20,807 nt of DNA from an uncultured Clostridia bacterium (GTDB lineage: Bacteria > Bacillota > Clostridia > Oscillospirales > CAG-272), in the NCBI GenBank assembly GCA_945485605.1, contig CALYSG010000010.1:1-20807 (forward strand). The letters are read 5' to 3'. Under the pieces are notes generated by a model, which ran no database searches, was not told the origin of the DNA, and saw nothing but the letters and a program-made list of their open reading frames with translations. Made by a program: the position numbers and the translations under genes. Shown piece after piece: positions 14,898-20,807 of the stretch. The first letter of the stretch is position 1; every line of letters starts with the position of its first letter.

Positions 14898-15830
14898 TCA
14901 TTCCCTTTCTGGAAGATGAATAAGGCTTCCGAAATAAGAGTCTGTTTCGGGAAGCAGGTTCGGATCAAATCCGCTGTCAGGATAAAAAGTTATCTCACCG
15001 AAGTATATCCGCCCCTCCGAGTTATACAGATCAATTCTCGCGAAAGGCAATCCCTCCGAAAGCAGAGCTGCAATATCAAACATTTTATCAATATTTTCGG
15101 GCTTTGGCAGAGTGAAGCCTTCGGGGGCGCTTATTCCTCGGATATTGTATCTTTTAAGGTTCCAGTCGCGGTCAAAAAAGTAAAACTTCGTGTCACCGCT
15201 GCTTCTTTCAAGGCAGAGCATTACGCAATCAGCCTTTCCGTTGAAGCAGAAGAATTTATAATCAGTAAAATCGGGGCTGCCGGGGTAATCGGTCATATAC
15301 TTTTCGCAAATAATTTTTCGCGGAATATCTTTATAAGGCCATTCGCGCCCGGGCAGATAGTAATCCTGCGCAAGTCCTTTGCGCAGTCCCGCTCTGACCT
15401 TGTTTTCGTCAATTTTATCCCGATCTTTGCATATAAACATCCCAAGCCCCGAATTATGATTGCACTTAAGTACAAATCTATCCGGCAGAGCCGCAAAATC
15501 TATTTGATCCGGATCGTCCCACACACCGAGAAGCGGAATGAGAAATTCTTTGCCGAGCTTTTCTTCAATATAACCTCGAACGAGATACTTGTCCGCCATC
15601 ACAGTGTATTCGGGCCTGCGGTTGAAGAGCTTCAGCCACTGTAGCTTCTCATTGAACGTCTCCGGCGTATCAAGGTCAAGCTCCTTTCCCATTTTTGCCC
15701 TGAATTTTCTGCGTATGTATTCCTCGTCAGGCATTTTATCATATCTGCCGGCATCGGCTCTCACAAGGAAGCGATAGCCCGGATCGCGCAGATACTTATT
15801 TAAAGCTATGAAATACTTTTTTATGTTCAT
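14898..15830 (-). CDS. TupA-like ATP-grasp protein
   Basis: A 310-residue protein of the TupA-like ATP-grasp family, often mislabelled glycosyltransferase. Visible ATP-grasp elements are FVLKCNHNSGLGMFICKD (119-136; Lys122 and the NHNSG loop), RKIICEKYM (171-179; Glu176), DYKFFCFNGK (190-199), and FARIDLYNSEGRIYFGEITF (263-282) with Arg265, Asp267 and Glu279 as likely Mg-ATP ligands. TupA was named from teichuronopeptide formation in an alkaliphilic Bacillus, and the fold usually makes carboxylate-amine bonds. It may therefore attach an amino acid to a glycan carboxylate or amine (inference). It sits 27 bp after a GT4 gene and 43 bp before the carboxyethylornithine-synthase-like gene. The binding site (AAGGA) is weak and distant. 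Confidence 0.82.
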   Translation of the reverse strand: MNIKKYFIALNKYLRDPGYRFLVRADAGRYDKMPDEEYIRRKFRAKMGKELDLDTPETFNEKLQWLKLFNRRPEYTVMADKYLVRGYIEEKLGKEFLIPLLGVWDDPDQIDFAALPDRFVLKCNHNSGLGMFICKDRDKIDENKVRAGLRKGLAQDYYLPGREWPYKDIPRKIICEKYMTDYPGSPDFTDYKFFCFNGKADCVMLCLERSSGDTKFYFFDRDWNLKRYNIRGISAPEGFTLPKPENIDKMFDIAALLSEGLPFARIDLYNSEGRIYFGEITFYPDSGFDPNLLPETDSYFGSLIHLPERE

Positions 15831-15857
15831 ACAGAAAGGCTCTCTTTCCTTCTTTCG

Positions 15858-16970
15858 TTACCGATCACCGAATATCAGGCTGACAAACCTGTCCGCAGAC
15901 GTCCCGATATCATACCCGTTTTTGACAAACGACTCGGTCGGTGAAATTCGGCTTTCGGTTTTAGCCGAGAGAATCGCATCTGCCCAATTACCGATATTTT
16001 CTTTGCAGATCGGCAGATATCCGACTAAACCGGTGATATCCGCCTCACGGGTGATCGTATCGGATATAACACAAGGAAGCCCGGTAGCCTGAGCCTCGAT
16101 CACCGTGTTAGGCATACCCTCAAAAAGCGAAGGAAATGCAAAAACATCGATTGCCGAAAGAAGCGCGGGAACATCCGAACGCACACCGGTGAAAATTATC
16201 CGGTCGAGAATACCGAGTGTGGTGGCTTTCTCTTTTATTTTACCTTCAAGCTCGCCCTTGCCGACGAGCAGAAGGCGGCAGTCGGGCTTTTTCTTAAGAC
16301 ATTCTGAGAAAATTTCAAGTAAAAAGCCGTGATTTTTCTGCTCTGCAAATCTTCCTATATGCCCGACAAGGGTTTCGCTGTCGGCAACTCCGAATTCTTT
16401 CCTTATCCGAACTCTCTCGCAAGGATCAAAGCGATAGACATCAAGGTCGATAGCATTGTGCAGTATGTTAACTTCACCCTTTTTGTATGCGCGGTCACCG
16501 AAGGTGTGCCTTGCCGCAAGATCTGACGGTGCTATCTTTACATCTATATATTTACCGTACAGTGCTCTTCCCGCAAGTGTTTCGAGCGTGTTCAGGAGCC
16601 CGCCGCCCTCGCTTGAGTTAGAAGATCTGACTGCACATACCTCAGCACCTGCTTTTTTTGCTATTTTGACATCAAGGAATCCGAGGGGATTTGATGTCAC
16701 ACGAAGCACATGGCTGTAATTTCCTTTTTTAACGACATCATAAAGCCCTTTTTTAAATCCCGAAAGCGATACGGATTTCGGCGGTATTCTGAATATCCTT
16801 CCTCCGAGAGCTTCGACCTCATCGTCATAATAGCATTTGTCCGGAACGGTAATGCAGAAATCCATAAGATACTTCTCACGGTCGAGACGACGGTAAATTT
16901 TCATCAGAAACGTTTCCGCACCGCCGCAATCGAGCGTTCCGGTTATGCATAGAAGCCTTTTAGCAGCCAT
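15858..16970 (-). CDS. GT4-family glycosyltransferase
   Basis: A 370-residue GT-B fold glycosyltransferase (family 4, 'group 1'). The N-terminal acceptor domain opens ITGTLDCGGAETFLMKIY, containing the GGAE motif common in this family. The C-terminal donor domain begins near VGHIGRFAEQKNHGFLLEIF, with LLLVGKGELEGKIKE and the EX7E-type motif in FEGMPNTVIEAQATGLP. It acts at the cytoplasmic face on the lipid-linked intermediate, adding one sugar from a nucleotide-sugar donor. GGAG lies 9 nt upstream of the ATG. It starts 16 bp after the neighbouring GT4 gene. Donor and acceptor sugars cannot be read from sequence. Confidence 0.93.
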   Translation of the reverse strand: MAAKRLLCITGTLDCGGAETFLMKIYRRLDREKYLMDFCITVPDKCYYDDEVEALGGRIFRIPPKSVSLSGFKKGLYDVVKKGNYSHVLRVTSNPLGFLDVKIAKKAGAEVCAVRSSNSSEGGGLLNTLETLAGRALYGKYIDVKIAPSDLAARHTFGDRAYKKGEVNILHNAIDLDVYRFDPCERVRIRKEFGVADSETLVGHIGRFAEQKNHGFLLEIFSECLKKKPDCRLLLVGKGELEGKIKEKATTLGILDRIIFTGVRSDVPALLSAIDVFAFPSLFEGMPNTVIEAQATGLPCVISDTITREADITGLVGYLPICKENIGNWADAILSAKTESRISPTESFVKNGYDIGTSADRFVSLIFGDR

Positions 16971-16986
16971 TCCAATTCTCCGATTT

Positions 16987-18039
16987 TCAACTATTGTTCA
17001 TTCTTGATGTAAGAACTCCGATCGCATTTTCGACTCTGTATTTTTCAGCCTCTTTTACGCAGGCAAGCCTTTTATCGGTTATTAGCGACGGGTTTGAAGC
17101 AATACTGTTGAGTATTCCTTCAAGCTCGTCAGAGCCGAAATCGTATCCGATACCCGTGACTCCGTCGGTTATGACATCGGAAAAGCTCTCCCACCTTGCA
17201 GCTATTACGGGCAGCCCCGACGCGTAAGCGTCAATAACCGTACCCGGTACGCCTTCGGTATAAAAATGAGTCGGAAACAACAGGGCAAAATAATCCTTAA
17301 GCACATCTGTGCTTTTGTCAAACGGTATCTCTCCGCCGTATTTTACGAACGGAGGAAAGTTGTTTTTGAGCTCTTCAAACCATTCTATCTGTTCAGAATC
17401 TACCTGACCGTAGATGTCGAGTGAAAATATGTTTTTGCCCGCACGACCATTAACGGCAGACACTGCGTTTATTGCGTCTTCTATTCCCTTTTCCTTCATT
17501 ACCCGCGAAAAGGTACATAGCTTATACGGCTTTTCGGCAACCGTTGAAAGCCTTTCGATCGGAATTATCGGAATGTCCTTACAGTTAGGCATTATTAAAA
17601 CATTCTCAAAACCGATCTCGCAAAGGTCGTTTTTCATCTTTTCGGTCTCGACCAAAATGCTGTCGAATTTTTTCAGCTTTTTTGCAAGGGATTTCTTTTT
17701 CGACAGAAAAGTCGGCAACCATCCCCCGATCACCACATAATGAAGACGCCGCCCGAAAAATGCGTTAAGGAATACAAGCATAGGCACTATAATTCTGATC
17801 CCCCTGTGTGCCGGGAGGATCACTATGTCAGAACAGCTCTTAAGCAGTCCCGTAAGCATGAACGGCAGCTTCATGAGTGCTGTCGCTCCGCCCGAGGTAT
17901 CGGCTTTTTTTACTCGCTCCGTTCCGTATGCATCCTCAAGCCCTTTTGCGATGATCTTGGTTTTTATCGTCTGCCCGTTAAGAAGGTCTTTCCCAAAGGC
18001 AAAATGCCCGATGACACCGGCTGCGTTCAATTCTTTCAT
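16987..18039 (-). CDS. GT4-family glycosyltransferase
   Basis: A 350-residue GT-B glycosyltransferase. VIGHFAFGKDLLNGQTIKTK (about 9-28) is a characteristic N-terminal signature of one GT4 subgroup found in capsule and exopolysaccharide clusters. The donor domain has FSRVMKEKGIEDAI and the motif TEGVPGTVIDAYASGLPVIA, where the second acidic residue of EX7E is Asp. It is only distantly like the neighbouring GT4 protein, so it is not a recent duplicate. It starts 8 nt after the GT2 stop with a poor ribosome binding site, so translational coupling is likely. Sugar specificity is unknown. Confidence 0.91.
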   Translation of the reverse strand: MKELNAAGVIGHFAFGKDLLNGQTIKTKIIAKGLEDAYGTERVKKADTSGGATALMKLPFMLTGLLKSCSDIVILPAHRGIRIIVPMLVFLNAFFGRRLHYVVIGGWLPTFLSKKKSLAKKLKKFDSILVETEKMKNDLCEIGFENVLIMPNCKDIPIIPIERLSTVAEKPYKLCTFSRVMKEKGIEDAINAVSAVNGRAGKNIFSLDIYGQVDSEQIEWFEELKNNFPPFVKYGGEIPFDKSTDVLKDYFALLFPTHFYTEGVPGTVIDAYASGLPVIAARWESFSDVITDGVTGIGYDFGSDELEGILNSIASNPSLITDKRLACVKEAEKYRVENAIGVLTSRMNNS

Positions 18040-18047
18040 TTTGAATA

Positions 18048-18824
18048 TTACCCGTTAACACGATACTTTTTCTCGTAGATCAATTTCTTCAGAAATCCGA
18101 AAAACATATTGCGCATAACATTTATGAATGCTATCGGTGCTTTCTGTTCATCACAAAGGTGAAACAGGTCGTAGTGACTTCTGATTTTTTTGCCGAGCTT
18201 GTCATGCGATATAGACTGTTTTCTTATTCTGTACGATGCAAGGCTTTCCGGAAGTCTGTAACAGTCTGCCTTTTTACAAAGATTCAGCAGTATAGCATAA
18301 TCGTTGTTCTTTTTTATGTCCTTTATCTGCACAAGTCCCAAAGCCTTCGCGCTGTATATAAAGGTCAGACAGCCCGGATATCCGTAGTTATACATCTTGT
18401 GCCTCGTTACCTTGTCAGGTCCCGACACGTATATTCCGATCGGTGAAGAGCCTTCGTCAATTTTTATATAATCGTGATACGAAAAAACATATCCGTTTTC
18501 CTTCATAAAAGCAAGCTGTTTTTCAAGTTTATCGGGCGCCCAAAGGTCATCCGAATCAAGGAAAGCTATCCATTCACCGTTTGCTTCTCGTATGGCACGG
18601 TTTCTTGTAAGTGCCGCACCGCAGTTTTTTTCGTTTTTTATAAAGCGTATCCGAGAGTCATTGAAGGTTTTCACAACTTCGTGGGTGTCGTCTGTCGAAC
18701 AGTCGTCAACTATAACCAGGTCCCATAAAGTATATGTCTGCGCCAACACCGATCGGATAGACTCTGCTATATATCTGCCCGTATTATACGAGGGCATAAT
18801 TATTGAAACGAGGTTATCTGTCAT
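18048..18824 (-). CDS. GT2-family glycosyltransferase
   Basis: A 258-residue GT-A fold transferase. VSIIMPSYNTGRYIAESIRS (6-25), the nucleotide-binding VIVDDCSTDDT (37-47) and the DSDD metal motif (90-93, in WIAFLDSDDLW) are all intact. The C-terminal end has a basic, hydrophobic stretch (FFGFLKKLIYEKKYR) that may touch the membrane. It probably transfers a sugar to the lipid-linked intermediate made by the upstream phosphoglycosyl transferase; its start overlaps that gene's stop as ATGA, which indicates coupled translation. Confidence 0.94.
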   Translation of the reverse strand: MTDNLVSIIMPSYNTGRYIAESIRSVLAQTYTLWDLVIVDDCSTDDTHEVVKTFNDSRIRFIKNEKNCGAALTRNRAIREANGEWIAFLDSDDLWAPDKLEKQLAFMKENGYVFSYHDYIKIDEGSSPIGIYVSGPDKVTRHKMYNYGYPGCLTFIYSAKALGLVQIKDIKKNNDYAILLNLCKKADCYRLPESLASYRIRKQSISHDKLGKKIRSHYDLFHLCDEQKAPIAFINVMRNMFFGFLKKLIYEKKYRVNG

Positions 18825-19561
18825 TTTATATTGTCCTTGTCTTTCTCTTTTCCCGGATCTGCGGATTTGTATTCTTTTCCAACGACAGCAAAAAGGGTCA
18901 TAAACATGATCTTTACATCACCGAAAAGGCTGAATTCTTCTATCGCTTTCAGATTGTGATACATTTTTGCGGGAAGCACTTTTTCGACGTATACGCGATC
19001 CGGATCATCAGACGCATCGAGGATTTTCGATTCATCCTTGTAGTAAATGCTTGCAAGACTCGTTATGCCCGCCGGGATCAAAAGTGTCGCCATCATTTCC
19101 GACGTATATTGATCGGTATACCGAGGCACCTCGGGGCGAGTACCGACAAAAGTCATATCACCGCAAATAACATTCAGAAGCTGAGCTATCTCGTCAAGGC
19201 GATAACGTCTTATGAATTTACCTATCTTTGTTACACGAGTATCCCCGCTTACTGTTACGAGTGTTCCTTTTCTGTCGGCATCGCTGACCATGGATCTGAA
19301 TTTGAATATGCGAAAGCGCCTTCCGTACTGTGTTACGCGCACCTGACGGTAAAACACCTTGCCGGGACTGTCGATCTTTATTGCTATCGCAAGGAAAAGA
19401 AACACGGGAGAGAGGAGAAGCAGAAGAATCGTTGCTGCCAAAATATCAAATGCCCTTTTGAAGAAAAGGCTTACGCGCTTTTTTTGCAGTATGTCATAAT
19501 ACTTTCTGACTTCACTGTTCCTCATCTCGGAAGGCAGATCGTCCCATTTTCGTAATAGCAT
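18821..19561 (-). CDS. Monotopic phosphoglycosyl transferase (undecaprenyl-phosphate sugar-1-phosphate transferase)
   Basis: This enzyme starts a lipid-linked glycan by moving a sugar-1-phosphate from a UDP-sugar to undecaprenyl phosphate. The 246-residue protein has one re-entrant hydrophobic helix (about 37-62, KRAFDILAAT...), the segment VFYRQVRVTQYGRRFRIFKF (69-88), the catalytic Asp-Glu pair at 123-124 in RRYRLDEIAQLLN, and GDMTFVGTRPEVPRY (134-148, usually GPRP). It lacks the large CoA-binding/membrane N-terminal part of WbaP/WcaJ proteins, so it is a short, PglC-like form. The ATG at 19561 is used (AGGGAG lies upstream); it overlaps the preceding stop as TGATG. A longer frame would start at TTG 19564. 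Confidence 0.93.
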   Translation of the reverse strand: MLLRKWDDLPSEMRNSEVRKYYDILQKKRVSLFFKRAFDILAATILLLLLSPVFLFLAIAIKIDSPGKVFYRQVRVTQYGRRFRIFKFRSMVSDADRKGTLVTVSGDTRVTKIGKFIRRYRLDEIAQLLNVICGDMTFVGTRPEVPRYTDQYTSEMMATLLIPAGITSLASIYYKDESKILDASDDPDRVYVEKVLPAKMYHNLKAIEEFSLFGDVKIMFMTLFAVVGKEYKSADPGKEKDKDNIK

Positions 19562-20763
19562 CAAATATACTCCCTGACGATAGAAATATAGCTGTCGATC
19601 ACATATTCAACCATTTCATCCGTAAGGCAGGTATGAAGCGGCAGGGTTATCTCGTTCTCAAAAAACGCGTAAGCATTCGGGTAGTCGTCAATATCAAAAC
19701 CGAGCTCACGGTATGCCGTATGCATAGGCAGAGGCTTATAGTGAACGTTACATGCAACTCCTCTTTCAGCCATCTTTACTATTATCTCACTTCTCTGTTC
19801 GGAAGTTATTCCCGGCACGCGGGTAATATAGAGATGTCCCGACGATGAGTATTCTTCGGTATAGTGATCGAGCGTCTTTATCCCGAGAGGTCTGAACGCC
19901 CTGTCATACCTGCTTATTATTTCTTTTCTTCTCTCAAGCAACGAGGGATATCTTTCAAACTGGACAAGTCCAAGAGCCGCGGCAATATCTGTCATATTGC
20001 ACTTATACCAAGTGCCTACTATATCGTATTCCCATGCGCCGAGATGAGTCTTTTCAAGTGCGTCCTTAGACTGACCGTGAAGGCTGAAAAGCTGAAGCTT
20101 ATGATAAATATCTTCATTGTCAATACCGGGGATATCTCTCCACACAAGAGCGCCGCCTTCCGCTGTAGTAAAGTTCTTTACGGCATGGAAGCTGAAACCC
20201 GAAAAATCCGCGACGGTACCTATCATTTTGCCGTGCCGGCTTGCACCCAGAGCATGCGCCGTATCTGCGCATACTATGATCCTTCCGATAGCCTTCTGTA
20301 TTTCATTTGACGGTCTGAAAAGACTTTTTTTACGTTCGACGATTTCAAATATACGGTCGTAGTCGCATGGGACTCCTCCGAGATCAATCGGAATTATAGC
20401 CTTCGTTTTTTCGGTTATTGCAGCTTCAAGCGCATCGTAATCCATCTCCGTGCGATCCTTCTGAGTGTCTATAAGCCTCAGAGTTGCCCCGACATGGCAC
20501 ACTACAGATGCCGAAGCAGTATATGTATAAGCGCAGGTTATAACCTCATCGCCGGCCCCGATTCCGAGAAGGTGCAGAGCCATTTCCGCGCACGCGGTCT
20601 GTGAATTAAGGCAGACGCATTTTTTAACTCCGATCCAATCGGCAAGTTTCTGTTCAAGCAATTTTGTTCGCGGTCCCGTAGTTATCCATCCCGAGCGAAG
20701 GGCCTCGGCGACCTCGTTTATCTCGGATTCGGTAATGTCGGGAGGCGAAAAAGGTATCTTCAT
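19561..20763 (-). CDS. DegT/DnrJ/EryC1/StrS-family sugar aminotransferase
   Basis: A 400-residue PLP-dependent aminotransferase that usually forms an amino group on a nucleotide-linked keto-sugar. It starts IPFSPPDITESEINEVAEAL, with GWITTGPRTKLLEQ (25-38) typical of the family. The PLP-binding Lys is K196 in FSFHAVKNFTTAEGGAL, and the ring-contacting Asp is D167 in CADTAHALGA. NVHYKPLPMHTAY and ITLPLHTCLTDE near the end are also typical. It heads the visible part of the glycan operon and probably supplies the amino sugar used by the phosphoglycosyl transferase encoded next. GGAG lies about 12 nt before the ATG. The matching dehydratase or acetyltransferase genes are not in the window. Confidence 0.92.
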   Translation of the reverse strand: MKIPFSPPDITESEINEVAEALRSGWITTGPRTKLLEQKLADWIGVKKCVCLNSQTACAEMALHLLGIGAGDEVITCAYTYTASASVVCHVGATLRLIDTQKDRTEMDYDALEAAITEKTKAIIPIDLGGVPCDYDRIFEIVERKKSLFRPSNEIQKAIGRIIVCADTAHALGASRHGKMIGTVADFSGFSFHAVKNFTTAEGGALVWRDIPGIDNEDIYHKLQLFSLHGQSKDALEKTHLGAWEYDIVGTWYKCNMTDIAAALGLVQFERYPSLLERRKEIISRYDRAFRPLGIKTLDHYTEEYSSSGHLYITRVPGITSEQRSEIIVKMAERGVACNVHYKPLPMHTAYRELGFDIDDYPNAYAFFENEITLPLHTCLTDEMVEYVIDSYISIVREYI

Positions 20764-20807
20764 ATTCTGTATTTCTCCGTTTGCACCTACAAAACGTAGG
20801 AACTATT

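Noticed and set aside
20786..20800. A small hairpin (CCTAC/GTAGG, 5-nt loop) upstream of the aminotransferase gene, possibly a leader element of the glycan operon
   Set aside because: Only a 5-bp stem with no U-run, and it sits at the window edge. Processive antitermination elements are known before such operons, but there is not enough sequence to support one.
1..20807. CRISPR arrays, insertion sequences, tRNA or rRNA genes, prophage genes
   Set aside because: I looked for regularly spaced repeats, transposase or integrase motifs and tRNA-like sequences and saw none.

Overview
The window reads as a chromosomal segment of a Gram-positive anaerobe of the class Clostridia. The reasons are: lysine and TPP riboswitches with terminator-type expression platforms, an ECF-type thiamine transporter subunit (ThiT), lipoprotein signal peptides, AGGAG-type ribosome binding sites, consensus sigma-A promoters, a pth-mfd-prsA-like gene order, and a bacterial-type pyruvate phosphate dikinase. 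The species cannot be named from the sequence alone. Every gene is on the minus strand except pyruvate phosphate dikinase.

Left part (1-3730): short transport and RNA units, each with its own promoter and leader RNA. In minus-strand reading order they are: a thiT unit controlled by a TPP riboswitch; rnpB (RNase P RNA), whose promoter overlaps the 3' end of thiT; a uracil/xanthine-type NCS2 permease behind a leader with a clear terminator/antiterminator pair that I cannot assign to a known class; and a lysine riboswitch controlling a lipoprotein (cut by the window edge) that resembles an ABC-transporter substrate-binding protein.

Middle part (3729-9511): a housekeeping unit of pth (peptidyl-tRNA hydrolase), mfd (transcription-repair coupling factor) and a PrsA-like lipoprotein with a degenerate, interrupted parvulin domain. 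A perfect consensus promoter lies before pth and a second promoter lies before the lipoprotein gene. Divergent from pth is ppdK (9641-12274), which ends at a 16-bp hairpin terminator shared with the convergent glycan operon.

Right part (12347-20763): an eight-gene surface-glycan operon. In transcription order it encodes a DegT-family sugar aminotransferase, a monotopic phosphoglycosyl transferase that starts the lipid-linked glycan, a GT2 and two GT4 glycosyltransferases, a TupA-like ATP-grasp protein, an N5-(carboxyethyl)ornithine-synthase-like dehydrogenase, and a Wzx-type flippase. The first junctions overlap by 1 and 4 nt and the rest are separated by 8-43 nt. The promoter lies outside the window and no polymerase gene is visible.

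The most interesting points are the pairing of an opine-forming dehydrogenase with an ATP-grasp ligase inside the glycan operon, which suggests (as a hypothesis) decoration with an N-carboxyethyl amino acid; the unassigned attenuator leader before the permease; and the unusual N-terminus of the lysine-riboswitch-controlled lipoprotein.
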